A stretch of 64,000 nt of DNA, taken from positions 44,954-108,953 of the forward strand of contig NZ_JABBFP010000012.1 in the NCBI RefSeq assembly GCF_018494085.1, given 5' to 3'. How positions within the stretch are numbered: the first letter of the stretch is position 1; each line of letters begins with the position of its first letter. Position numbers and translations under genes: made by a program. Source of the stretch: Rosenbergiella collisarenosi (lineage in GTDB: Bacteria; Pseudomonadota; Gammaproteobacteria; Enterobacterales; Enterobacteriaceae). A model generated the notes under the pieces. The model was given only the letters and a program-made list of their open reading frames with translations. It ran no database searches and was not told the origin of the DNA. Below are positions 36,899 to 45,927 of the stretch, in pieces.

Positions 36899-39517
36899 AT
36901 GGATGAGCTAAAGCAGAATACTGGCGCGAGAAGATTCGTAACAGTCGAAAAAAGCGGTGGTGTACGGCGTTTTTATCTACGGGTCATTGCTCTGACTTCT
37001 CCTCTCGTCGGCATGTTAGGTGTTTCGACGATGGGATGGGCCAGCGAGCGAGCGCTGAGTCCCGACGACGTGTCTCACAAACAGACGGCAGGCATAGCGT
37101 TCGATGACCACTTTTTACATGGTGAAAAAGTGGATCTGTCGCTATTCGAGCGAGGTAATCCCGTTGCGGCCGGGGATTATCCCGTTACCATTCAAGTCAA
37201 TAATCAGCCGCGTGGACGGTTCGTTATCAGCTTTGTTCAGCAAAGAGGGCAACCCCAAGGCTATGCACAGCCTTGCTTTACCCTTGAGACGCTACAAACG
37301 ATCGGCATCACCCTAGAAAAAACGTCATCTGAACCAGCCTGTCTTCCCCTTGAGCAGTGGATCCCCACTAGCCGCGCTCATTACGAGAGCGGTGATTTCA
37401 CCCTACAGCTAAGCGTACCTCAAAAATATTTTCAGCCGCATTCTCCGGGGGATATTCCCCCGGAAAGGTGGGAGCAGGGGAGTAACGTCGCCTTTATCGA
37501 TTATAGTTTCGATGGTTATCGCCAACGAACATTATCATCGACGACCACGCCATCCCGCTCGCAAACCACGTTGAGCTTCAGCTCATTGCTGGGGATTAAC
37601 TTTGAAGGGTGGCGGTTACGTTATCGACAAATCAGTCGTAAATTTCAGGAGAGGGGCTGGCAATATCATGGTCAGTCTGCCTATGCAGAACACGATATTA
37701 CCGGGCTAAAAAGCCAGTTACGCTTGGGCGAGACCTGGTCTTCCGGTGAACTGTTCGATAGTGTCACCTTTCGCGGCATCCAACTCCGTTCCGATCACCG
37801 CATGCTTCCGGCAAAACTCCGGACTTATACGCCCTATTTTACGGGGATTGCCGAAACCAATGCAAAGGTCTCGATTTGGCAGCAAGGCAAGGTGATTCAA
37901 GAAACGAGTGTGCCGGCGGGGCCTTTCGAAATCGACTCTCCGACGGTTGGCGGCTATGGCGGCGATTATACTCTGGTCATTGACGAGGCGGACGGTCGGC
38001 AAAAAGTCATGATCGTTCCTAACTCGGCTCCGCCACTAATCCTGAACCAGTCGGTACTTAAATATGAGTTGGATGCGGGAAAGATCACGACGACTCAGGC
38101 ACTTAACCGCGCCTATTTTCTCCAAGCTAACCTCTTTTATGGATTGACGGAAAACATCACCATGTACACGGGACTGCAAGTCGGTGATGGCTATCAGGGA
38201 GGGGCGGTCGGCAATGCCTTTAATACTCCGCTCGGCGGAATGGCGGTGACCGCGAATTATTCGCAGCTTCCTAGCGAACCCCGTAAAACTAAACGAAGGG
38301 GAAGTCGCATGACGCTCGCTTACAATAAGTCGCTACGCGATACGCAAACGAGCATTAACCTCGCCTTCGAACGCCTGACGTCAGGTCACTATCAATCTTT
38401 AAATACGGTCAGTAACGGCCAAGCCTCCTATGGAAATTGGGGGTATCCGACGGCAAAACAACGGATGTCACTCTCCATCGGTCAGCCTATTGGCGACAGT
38501 TTTAGTATTAACCTTTCTGCCTCGCACTACCGTTTTAAAAATAAATCATCGTCTAAACAGTACAGCCTATCGGTGAATAATCAGTTTCGTTACTTTGGTC
38601 TAGGGGGCTATTTATCGAGAAATCAGACGCAGAGCGGCCTCTATGAAAATTCACTGATGCTGTCCCTGAGTATTCCATTAGGCGCCAGCACAGAGAAGAA
38701 CAGTCTCTTCGACTCTTTCTATAGTACCTACTCCCACGATAATAATCGGACTACCAGCGTTCAAAATAGCTTCAACGGCCACTATGGTGATGAGAATGCG
38801 CTAGTTTATGGCCTAGGGATCAATAGCGAGAAAAGTCAGCAGGAAAAACGTAATAACGGGGTTCAAGGGAATATTTCTTATAACCGCTCACAAGGCCAAT
38901 ACAGTAGCTCGTTCAGTCGCAATCGCCGCTATCAGCAATTTTCGCTATCGGCTAACGGTAGCCTCGTCGGGCATTCAGCAGGGCTCATTGCGGGAAGGCA
39001 GCTGGGGAATAATCCGTTTGCCATTATTTATGCGGAAGGTGCGCAGGGAGCGAAGATCATGAACGGGCAAGGGGCTACCCTCAATCGCGAGGGGTACGGC
39101 GTATTACCTTCGCTCACTCCCTATCTCGAAAATAGAATTACGGTCAATCCAGAAGGATTACCCCTTAGCGTCTCGATTGAAGAGAATGAAACGACGGTCG
39201 TCCCGCGTATGGGCGCGGCAGTAAAAGTTCAGATGAAAACGCAGACCGGCGTCCCAATCTTACTCAAAGTCCGCGATCGCCAGCAGCGGCCCTTCAGCAT
39301 GATGAGCCAGCTGTTTACCCATTCCAACCCTCACTTGGCGTTGGTCTCACAAGCGGGTAGAGCCTTTATTCAAGGATGGCACCCCGATACAGAAGCGCTC
39401 TTTATTCGCGACAGCGTGACCCATGGGGTCTGCCAAATTGAAGTCAGTGAGCAGTTTATTAATAAAGTTAAACATTCTCAGGATGAGATGATTTATCAGG
39501 AGGTCAGCTGTAAATGA
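36899..39517 (+). CDS. fimbrial outer-membrane usher
   Basis: The 872-aa product begins with a long signal region (to about WASER), then an N-terminal chaperone-binding domain, the beta-barrel pore with plug (TGIAETNAKVSIWQQGKVIQETSVPAGPFEIDSPTVGGYGGDYTLVIDEADG) and C-terminal domains. The C-terminus with cysteine (VCQIEVS) is typical. It assembles pilins delivered by the chaperone. It overlaps the next gene by 4 bp. Confidence 0.93.
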   Translation: MDELKQNTGARRFVTVEKSGGVRRFYLRVIALTSPLVGMLGVSTMGWASERALSPDDVSHKQTAGIAFDDHFLHGEKVDLSLFERGNPVAAGDYPVTIQVNNQPRGRFVISFVQQRGQPQGYAQPCFTLETLQTIGITLEKTSSEPACLPLEQWIPTSRAHYESGDFTLQLSVPQKYFQPHSPGDIPPERWEQGSNVAFIDYSFDGYRQRTLSSTTTPSRSQTTLSFSSLLGINFEGWRLRYRQISRKFQERGWQYHGQSAYAEHDITGLKSQLRLGETWSSGELFDSVTFRGIQLRSDHRMLPAKLRTYTPYFTGIAETNAKVSIWQQGKVIQETSVPAGPFEIDSPTVGGYGGDYTLVIDEADGRQKVMIVPNSAPPLILNQSVLKYELDAGKITTTQALNRAYFLQANLFYGLTENITMYTGLQVGDGYQGGAVGNAFNTPLGGMAVTANYSQLPSEPRKTKRRGSRMTLAYNKSLRDTQTSINLAFERLTSGHYQSLNTVSNGQASYGNWGYPTAKQRMSLSIGQPIGDSFSINLSASHYRFKNKSSSKQYSLSVNNQFRYFGLGGYLSRNQTQSGLYENSLMLSLSIPLGASTEKNSLFDSFYSTYSHDNNRTTSVQNSFNGHYGDENALVYGLGINSEKSQQEKRNNGVQGNISYNRSQGQYSSSFSRNRRYQQFSLSANGSLVGHSAGLIAGRQLGNNPFAIIYAEGAQGAKIMNGQGATLNREGYGVLPSLTPYLENRITVNPEGLPLSVSIEENETTVVPRMGAAVKVQMKTQTGVPILLKVRDRQQRPFSMMSQLFTHSNPHLALVSQAGRAFIQGWHPDTEALFIRDSVTHGVCQIEVSEQFINKVKHSQDEMIYQEVSCK

Positions 39518-40089
39518 AAGGAATCGAAAAATTAGCGGTGAGTTATCTACTGTTAGTGTCGGTAATGGGTTTTCCTCACGCCCATGCCGCGACGAATGTG
39601 TGTAAGGGGGATTGTCATATCGACGTGCTGTTTAAAGGCGAATACCTCGCTCAGACGTGTCGCTTGAGTATTAATCAGGCGACGTCCCGAGAAACCATCG
39701 CCTTACCCGTAGTGTCGACCTCTAAATTTACCCCCCAGGAACATGAACTAGGTACGACCCCTTTTACGCTACAGCTGACCGACTGCCCCGATAAACAGAC
39801 GGTATTAGTAGCCCTCCAGACTGATAATGCCTTCTATGATGCACTAACCGGAAACTTTAAAAATACGCAGGGCGCTGGGATGAGTGAGGCGATACAACTA
39901 CGAATTAGAAAGGAAAATGGCGAGCAACTCAAAGTTAATCAGCCGGATTCTGGGCAGATCTATAAATATGCCTCGGGGACTAATGTTGAATCGCATCAAT
40001 TCACCGCGAGCTATTTTTCGAAGACTTCACAGCAGCCAACACCCGGAAAGCTATTAGTCAGAGCAATAGTCACCATTAATTATCAGTGA
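39514..40089 (+). CDS. minor fimbrial subunit
   Basis: The 191-aa product has a signal peptide ending near AHAA, an N-terminal insertion CKGDCH, and a pilin domain with the cysteine pair (QTCRLSIN, LTDCPDK), ending LLVRAIVTINYQ with the strand used for donor-strand exchange. It is probably an adaptor or assembly subunit joining the adhesin to the shaft. Its start overlaps the usher stop and only 34 bp separate it from tssB, so pilus and sheath genes appear to be one transcript. Confidence 0.82.
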   Translation: MKGIEKLAVSYLLLVSVMGFPHAHAATNVCKGDCHIDVLFKGEYLAQTCRLSINQATSRETIALPVVSTSKFTPQEHELGTTPFTLQLTDCPDKQTVLVALQTDNAFYDALTGNFKNTQGAGMSEAIQLRIRKENGEQLKVNQPDSGQIYKYASGTNVESHQFTASYFSKTSQQPTPGKLLVRAIVTINYQ

Positions 40090-40123
40090 AGACCGAGCAA
40101 TCGATAGGATTATTTAACAGGGA

Positions 40124-40663
40124 GTGTCAGGAATGAGTCATAACGATTCGCAGAAATTTATTGCGAGAAACCGCGCACCACGCGTGCAAATTGAATACGA
40201 TGTTGAGATCTACGGCGATGATAAGAAAGTTAATCTCCCTTTCGTAATGGGCGTAATGTCCGACCTTTCAGGTAAATCACATGTCGCGCAACAACCGCTA
40301 AAGGAGAGGAAGTTCCTGGCCATTGATATCGATAATTTCGATGAGCGAATGAAAGCATTACAACCGCGAGTCCTCTTCGATGTGGAAAACACATTAAGTG
40401 GGGAAGGACAGCTACTGGTCGATTTAACGCTAGAGAGCTTATCCGATTTCTCGCCGGAGAATATCGCCAAAAAAGTCGCGCCCCTTGCGCAACTATTGGA
40501 AGCCAGAACGCAACTGGCTAACCTACAGACCTACATGGACGGGAAGAGCGATGCAGAAGGGCTGGTGATGCAACTGCTGAATGATCCCGACCTGTTAGCC
40601 GCGCTTGCCACGCTACCTGCGGCAGACGATCGCCCAGCTTTATCACCAACGAGTGAGGAGTAA
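40124..40663 (+). CDS. tssB: T6SS sheath small subunit TssB (VipA)
   Basis: The 179-aa product shows the TssB core RNRAPRVQIEYDVEIYGDDKKVNLPFVMGVMSDLSG, DIDNFDERMKALQPRV, VDLTLESLSDFSPENIAKKVAPL and LLEARTQLANLQTYMDGK. TssB/TssC form the contractile sheath. An AGGGAGTG ribosome-binding site precedes the start. It is 34 bp after the fimbrial gene and 3 bp before tssC. Confidence 0.95.
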   Translation: MSGMSHNDSQKFIARNRAPRVQIEYDVEIYGDDKKVNLPFVMGVMSDLSGKSHVAQQPLKERKFLAIDIDNFDERMKALQPRVLFDVENTLSGEGQLLVDLTLESLSDFSPENIAKKVAPLAQLLEARTQLANLQTYMDGKSDAEGLVMQLLNDPDLLAALATLPAADDRPALSPTSEE

Positions 40664-40666
40664 GCG

Positions 40667-42166
40667 ATGAAACAGGTAACGACGCAAGCGGGGCTAACGA
40701 CGACGGCTACGACGGTTTCCGCCGAACTCCCGGCGCTCTTACAGAAGGCATTTCGCCCGCAAACCGATGTCGCGAAACAGGCGGTTGAAACGGCGGTCAA
40801 AACGCTGGCGCAACAAGCCTTACAGAGTGCAATTTTACTGTCCGAAGATGCGTATAAAAATATCGCCGCGTTGATCGAAACGATCGACCGCAAAATATCC
40901 GATCAGATTAACGGTATCTTACATCATCCAGAATTTCAGCAGTTAGAAAGCGCCTGGCGTGGATTACATCATCTGGTAACGAACACCGAAACGGATGAGC
41001 AACTTAAGCTGCGCGTTCTGGATATTTCTCGTGATGAGTTAAGACGTAACTTGAAGCGTTATAAGGGGGCCAACTGGGATCAGAGCCCTATCTTTCGGAT
41101 GATCTACGAAGAAGAATATGGGCAGCTAGGTGGCGAACCCTATGGCTGTTTAGTCGGCGATTATTACTTCGACCACTCTCCTGAAGACGTCGATCTCTTA
41201 ACTTCTTTAGCGAAGATCGCCTCCTCCGCGCATGTTCCTTTTATCTCTGCGGCGGCGCCTGCGGTGATGCAAATGCAGAGCTGGCAGGAGTTAGCGAATC
41301 CTCGTGACCTGACGAAAATTTTCACGCAAAACCTCGAATATGCGGCGTGGAATGGCTTACGACAATCGGAAGATGCGCGCTACATCGGGCTTGCGATGCC
41401 GCGATTTTTGGCGAGATTACCTTATGGGGCGCGCACTAACCCGGTCGAAGCCTTTGCGTTCGAAGAGAACACCTCCGGTGCCGACCACAGCCACTATGTC
41501 TGGGCGAATGCGGCCTATGCCATGGCAGTCAATATCAATCGTTCGTTTAAGCAGTACGGTTGGTGCACGATGATCCGCGGCGTAGAAAGTGGTGGTGTCG
41601 TAGAGGGATTACCCTGCCATACCTTTCCCACCGACGATGGGGGTATTGATTTAAAGTGCCCAACAGAAATTGCGATCTCCGATCGGCGCGAGGCTGAGTT
41701 GGCGAAAAATGGCTTTATTCCGCTCGTTCACCGAAAAAATACCGACTATGCCGCGTTCATTGGGGCGCAGTCGTTACAAAAGCCAACCGAATACTACGAC
41801 GACGATGCTACCGCGAACGCGAGCCTATCGGCGCGACTCCCTTATCTGTTCGCCTGTTCGCGCTTTGCGCACTATTTAAAGTGCATCGTACGTGACAAGG
41901 TGGGAAGTTTTAAGTCGAGGGAAGCGATGGAGAAGTGGCTAAACGATTGGGTGATGAATTATGTGGATGGCGATCCGGCAAACTCATCGCAGCAGACTAA
42001 AGCCAAACGTCCCTTAGCGGCGGCCGAGGTGCTGGTTACCGATATCGAAGGTAATCCCGGCTACTACCAAGCCAAATTCTATTTACGACCCCATTTTCAA
42101 TTGGAAGGGCTGACCGTCTCCCTACGGATGGTTGCCAAACTGCCTTCGGTCAAAGAGAGCCTTTAA
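40667..42166 (+). CDS. tssC: T6SS sheath large subunit TssC (VipB)
   Basis: The 499-aa product contains the family signatures QLESAWRGLHHLVTNTETDEQLKLRVLD, FRMIYEEEYGQLGGEPYGCLVGDYYFDHSPEDVDLL, AWNGLRQSEDARYIGLAMPRFLARLPYG and the C-terminal YYQAKFYLRPHFQLEGLTVSLRMVAKLP. It partners TssB to build the sheath. The recycling ATPase TssH (ClpV) is not encoded in this window. Confidence 0.96.
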   Translation: MKQVTTQAGLTTTATTVSAELPALLQKAFRPQTDVAKQAVETAVKTLAQQALQSAILLSEDAYKNIAALIETIDRKISDQINGILHHPEFQQLESAWRGLHHLVTNTETDEQLKLRVLDISRDELRRNLKRYKGANWDQSPIFRMIYEEEYGQLGGEPYGCLVGDYYFDHSPEDVDLLTSLAKIASSAHVPFISAAAPAVMQMQSWQELANPRDLTKIFTQNLEYAAWNGLRQSEDARYIGLAMPRFLARLPYGARTNPVEAFAFEENTSGADHSHYVWANAAYAMAVNINRSFKQYGWCTMIRGVESGGVVEGLPCHTFPTDDGGIDLKCPTEIAISDRREAELAKNGFIPLVHRKNTDYAAFIGAQSLQKPTEYYDDDATANASLSARLPYLFACSRFAHYLKCIVRDKVGSFKSREAMEKWLNDWVMNYVDGDPANSSQQTKAKRPLAAAEVLVTDIEGNPGYYQAKFYLRPHFQLEGLTVSLRMVAKLPSVKESL

Positions 42167-42199
42167 TTCTCTATTCATTAACGTCAACAAGGAGTGTGT

Positions 42200-42685
42200 A
42201 TGTCTCAGGATATTTTTATTAAATTCGAGGGTATTGAAGGGGAATCGCAAGATGCCCAACATAAAGGAGAGATAGAAGTCTTAAGTTGGGGATGGGGCTG
42301 TGCGCAACATTCTAATATGCATCAAGGCTCAGGAGGTGGGGCAGGGAAGGCGACTGTTGATGACTTCTCTTTCGAGCATTATATCGATCGCGCAAGCCCT
42401 AACCTCTTAAGCTACTGCCTATCGGGGAAACACATCAAGAGTGTCAAGTTTATCATACGTAAAGCCGGCGGCGATCCCTTGGAATACCTGACGCTAACCT
42501 TTAGCGACGTCATTATTACTCGTCTGACCAATAGCGGTTCTTCACAAGAAGATGTTCGAGCGAAGGAGTTGGTGAGTTTTTCCTTCACCGCCGTTACCGA
42601 GGACTATGTGATGCAAAATGCAGAAGGGAGTAAATCAGGAGCAGTGACCGTCAGCTATAACGTGAAGTCTAATTCGCTGAACTAA
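42200..42685 (+). CDS. hcp: T6SS tube protein Hcp (TssD)
   Basis: Hcp stacks as hexamers to form the inner tube. The 161-aa product has the Hcp1-like sequence DIFIKFEGIEGESQDAQHKGEIEVLSWGWG, FEHYIDRASPNLLSYCLSGKHIKSVKFI and VSFSFTAVTEDYVMQN. The frame is open from a GTG at 42194, but ATG 42200 with AAGGAG upstream is preferred. A strong hairpin follows the gene. Confidence 0.96.
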   Translation: MSQDIFIKFEGIEGESQDAQHKGEIEVLSWGWGCAQHSNMHQGSGGGAGKATVDDFSFEHYIDRASPNLLSYCLSGKHIKSVKFIIRKAGGDPLEYLTLTFSDVIITRLTNSGSSQEDVRAKELVSFSFTAVTEDYVMQNAEGSKSGAVTVSYNVKSNSLN

Positions 42686-42700
42686 ATGAGATAATAGAAG

Positions 42701-42742
42701 GAAATAACAGATTTCTAAAAGCATCTTGGAATCTGTTATTTC
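42701..42742 (+). terminator. long hairpin after hcp
   Basis: A perfect 13-bp inverted repeat (GAAATAACAGATT at 42701-42713, AATCTGTTATTTC at 42730-42742) lies between hcp and tssJ and is followed by a TCTCTCTC tract rather than a pure T run. It may attenuate transcription or protect the hcp mRNA, raising Hcp relative to downstream subunits. Confidence 0.7.
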
Positions 42743-42792
42743 TCTCTCTCCAACTTGATTCTTTTATTCATCAATAGCGTGAAGGGAGTGTT

Positions 42793-43278
42793 ATGCCTTT
42801 AATTTATCTTTATGCCCTTTTTTGCGCCATGCTGATGTCGGGATGCACGATTAAACCGACCACTCGCGAAGACGTAAAAGTCACGATCACCGCCGCCTCC
42901 GATATCAATAAGAATACACAGGGCTACCCGTCACCGGTGCAATTATTTATTTATGTGGTGAGTAATCGCGATAACTTTAGCGCAGAGAACCCTCTGCTGC
43001 TGGTCGCCTCGCCTCAGGCCACAACCAGTACTGATTACAAGCGCATTGCAGACATCATCATCCAGCCAGGTGAAAAAAAATCATTATCCCTCCCGCTTCA
43101 GCCTGGCACCAATACCTTCGCCTACGTTGTCGCATACCGAGAGATGAAGGCGAACCAATGGTTACTCCTGCGTGATATCAATAATTCACCGCGATTTATC
43201 TGGCAAAAGCCTTTTACTAGCCCCCCAGCCGAGCAGCAAATCAGACTGCGGGATTCTAGTGTTACGTTTGCAGAATAA
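42793..43278 (+). CDS. tssJ: T6SS outer-membrane lipoprotein TssJ
   Basis: The 161-aa product has a lipoprotein signal with lipobox MSGC and the TssJ beta-sandwich: VKVTITAASDINKNTQGYPSPVQLFIYVVSNRDNF, then DIIIQPGEKKSLSLPLQPGTNTFAYVVAYRE. TssJ anchors the TssM-TssL membrane complex to the outer membrane. It is 8 bp upstream of tssK. Confidence 0.88.
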   Translation: MPLIYLYALFCAMLMSGCTIKPTTREDVKVTITAASDINKNTQGYPSPVQLFIYVVSNRDNFSAENPLLLVASPQATTSTDYKRIADIIIQPGEKKSLSLPLQPGTNTFAYVVAYREMKANQWLLLRDINNSPRFIWQKPFTSPPAEQQIRLRDSSVTFAE

Positions 43279-43286
43279 GGAATGTT

Positions 43287-44636
43287 ATGAGAAAAAATAA
43301 AGTGGTATGGAGCGAAGGACTGTTCTTGCGACCACAACTCTTCCAACAACAAGAGCGCTACGTTGAGCATTATATCCACCAGCGGACATCGCTATTAACG
43401 CCTTATTATTGGGGCTTCTCTTCGCTCACCATCGACCGCCAAGGGTTGGAGTATGGAAAGCTGATTATCAACGCCGCGGCGGGAATTTTTCCGGATGGTA
43501 CGCCGTTTAGCGTCCCGGATACCTGTCCCGCACCGAGCCCATTAACGTTATTGCCACACCATTGCGGTCAGCAGCTGTATCTTGCGATCTCGTTAGCGCT
43601 ACCCGGCCATGACGAAACACTCTTATCCTCATCTCACTCCACATCCCTAGCGCGTTTTACGGCTAAGGAGCATCTGGTTCATGATAGTAATGCGGTACAT
43701 CGTGAAGCCCGTCATCTACTCCTTGCCCAATTAAACCTGCGTCTGCTACCCGAGTCAGAGATGAACGATACGTGGATTGGCCTGCCTTGCGCCAGACTCA
43801 AGCATCTCGATGCAGATGGGCGGGCGATATTGGTCGAGGATGACTATATTCCTCCGCTGATCGACTGCCGCGACAATACGTTGTTGATGAGCTGGATAAT
43901 GCATGTTGTCGGCCAACTGCGGCATCGGGCGGAGACCTTTGCCTTGCAGCTTAGCGACTCTTTTAAGGGAGAATCGCAGGCGGTGGGAATTGAAGATTAC
44001 TTATTACTGCAGCTCTGCAATCGTTACCACAGCATGCTCGACTATTGGTTACAAAGGCCCTCAGTCCATCCAGAGGTACTCTTTTGTGAGGTGAATGCCT
44101 TACAGGCTGAACTCGCGACGTATCTCTCGGCTCAGCGCCGCCCACCGCAAGAGGGATATCTCTACCAGCATAAAGCGTTAGCAGAGACGTTTCGCCCGCT
44201 ACTCGACGACATTAGCCAGCAGTTAAACCTGCTACTGACCAAAGCCGGTGAGTGTTACGAATTCCAGCGTCAGACTAATGGAGTATGGGTGACAGCCGAT
44301 CCGGATCTCCAGCTTGATGCGTATCAAACGCTGATCGTGGCCGTCAAAGCGGCAGTACCGCATCAGCAAATTCATAAGCATTTTATTCAGCAAACTAAAA
44401 TCAGTGCGCCACGGCAAATTCTCGACTTAGTACGGTCGCATTTACCCGGTGTAACGTTGCAGCCCCTCGCGGGGCCACCTCGTCAACTCGCCCATTGCTC
44501 GGGGACGCACTATTTTGAGTTAGTACAGAGTGGCCGTGATTGGCAAAGTATCGTGGATGAGCGTGCCGTCGCCCTGCATATTGCTGGGCAGTTTCCCGAG
44601 TTAACGCTCCGACTATGGGGGCTGCGTGACAGATGA
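43287..44636 (+). CDS. tssK: T6SS baseplate adaptor TssK
   Basis: The 449-aa product opens with VVWSEGLFLRPQLFQQQERYVEHYIHQRT, the TssK N-terminal hallmark, and contains YWGFSSLTIDRQGLEYGKLII and DYLLLQLCNRYHSMLDYWLQR. TssK joins the baseplate wedges to the membrane complex. The stop overlaps the tssL start by 4 bp. Confidence 0.94.
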   Translation: MRKNKVVWSEGLFLRPQLFQQQERYVEHYIHQRTSLLTPYYWGFSSLTIDRQGLEYGKLIINAAAGIFPDGTPFSVPDTCPAPSPLTLLPHHCGQQLYLAISLALPGHDETLLSSSHSTSLARFTAKEHLVHDSNAVHREARHLLLAQLNLRLLPESEMNDTWIGLPCARLKHLDADGRAILVEDDYIPPLIDCRDNTLLMSWIMHVVGQLRHRAETFALQLSDSFKGESQAVGIEDYLLLQLCNRYHSMLDYWLQRPSVHPEVLFCEVNALQAELATYLSAQRRPPQEGYLYQHKALAETFRPLLDDISQQLNLLLTKAGECYEFQRQTNGVWVTADPDLQLDAYQTLIVAVKAAVPHQQIHKHFIQQTKISAPRQILDLVRSHLPGVTLQPLAGPPRQLAHCSGTHYFELVQSGRDWQSIVDERAVALHIAGQFPELTLRLWGLRDR

Positions 44637-45916
44637 CTAAACTCGACACCTTATCCACAAGACTTCTGCACGATGGGCCGCCGGCTGCGCATTGTGCTGG
44701 CGATTTATCGGCCAGAACAGGCTCCTCCTCAGTACCGCATCAGTATTTTATTGGTGAGAGTGCCAGCCAACGATTAGCGCAAGCCCGTGGCAGCCATTAT
44801 CCACTCCTCCATTTGGCGAAACCGCTCCTCGCCGTACTGAGCGAGGTGCCTGCGCGACGCGAATACGCAGAAAGCGTCGACGTTTTACGCTCTTGGCTCA
44901 TCTATGAGATCTCGCTCTTTGCACAATTATGCGAACAGCTGGATATCCCGTGGCGAAAGATGACGATCGCACGCTATTGCCTCTGCACAGCACTGGATGA
45001 GGCCATTCATACCACGGAATGGGGGATTAATAGCGGCTGGGCGCAACAAAACCTGTTGAACTACTTCGAGGAAGATAACGATGGCGGTAATAAGTTTTTC
45101 TTACTCGCCGGTCGGCTTGCGATGAATCCCACAGAGTATGCCGAGGTATTGCTCATTATGCTGCATAGCTTAAATTTGGGGTTTACCGGGCGCTACAGTA
45201 TCCAACAAGACGGGGCGCAGCAATTGGCACAGATCCGCCAGCAACTCTATACGTTATTGGTCCCCTTTATCCCCCGTTCTGAGGCGGCGATAGTAACGGT
45301 TTACTCTTCACCGCCTCTCGTCGACGTGAAAAAGCGGCTGTCGCTACGCGGCTGCAGTGTATTGGCCCTGCTCGTCGTTGCGGCGACTTTCGGTGCCTAT
45401 CGACTGCAGCTCCACCTCAGTCTTTCTCAACTGACCGAGGATGCTGTACAGCTCTCGCAGTATTTAGCCGTACCCGCAACCACCGTCGTGCTACCGACGC
45501 TTCCCGTCCTGATGAAGCGTGATATCGACCAAGGTCGGCTGGTTATCGAAAATTCGGAGCAGGGATATCGGGTGAAAGTGATCGGTGGGCCGATGTTTTC
45601 CTCGGGCAGTGCGACGCTCTCCACTGAGTATCAAGCGGTGCTCCAGCGACTGGCGCAAGCGGTAAAACAGTTAGGCGGTTCGGTGACACTGATTGGGCAT
45701 AGCGACAGCCAACCGATTAGGACGCAGAAAAAGCTGTCTAATCAGCAGCTCTCTTTGCAGCGTGCAGATAACGTCGCACAGCTCTTTTACCCCTATGGTT
45801 TTACTGATCGTCAACTTAAGCGGGTGGGCGTCGGCGAGCAGCAACCCCTAGCCCCCGATTCGAGCATCGCACAGCGTAACCAAAATAGACGCGTTGAGTT
45901 TATCGTCACCTTTTAG
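44633..45916 (+). CDS. tssL: T6SS inner-membrane protein TssL with OmpA-like C-terminal domain
   Basis: The 427-aa product has a DotU/IcmH-type cytoplasmic domain (about 50-225: LRSWLIYEISLFAQLCEQLDIPW, YCLCTALDEAIHTTEWG, NFGFTGRY-like segment), one membrane segment (about 243-262) and a C-terminal OmpA peptidoglycan-binding domain (about 310-427: VTLIGHSDSQPIRTQKKLSN, LKRVGVGEQQP, RRVEFIVTF). The fused OmpA domain means cell-wall anchoring is built in and no separate TagL-type partner is needed. Confidence 0.92.
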   Translation: MTKLDTLSTRLLHDGPPAAHCAGDLSARTGSSSVPHQYFIGESASQRLAQARGSHYPLLHLAKPLLAVLSEVPARREYAESVDVLRSWLIYEISLFAQLCEQLDIPWRKMTIARYCLCTALDEAIHTTEWGINSGWAQQNLLNYFEEDNDGGNKFFLLAGRLAMNPTEYAEVLLIMLHSLNLGFTGRYSIQQDGAQQLAQIRQQLYTLLVPFIPRSEAAIVTVYSSPPLVDVKKRLSLRGCSVLALLVVAATFGAYRLQLHLSLSQLTEDAVQLSQYLAVPATTVVLPTLPVLMKRDIDQGRLVIENSEQGYRVKVIGGPMFSSGSATLSTEYQAVLQRLAQAVKQLGGSVTLIGHSDSQPIRTQKKLSNQQLSLQRADNVAQLFYPYGFTDRQLKRVGVGEQQPLAPDSSIAQRNQNRRVEFIVTF

Positions 45917-45927
45917 AGAGATAACAC

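Noticed and set aside
40124..40663. tssB as part of an independent operon
   Set aside because: No terminator or promoter-sized gap separates it from the minor pilin gene (34 bp only); kept as one arm.
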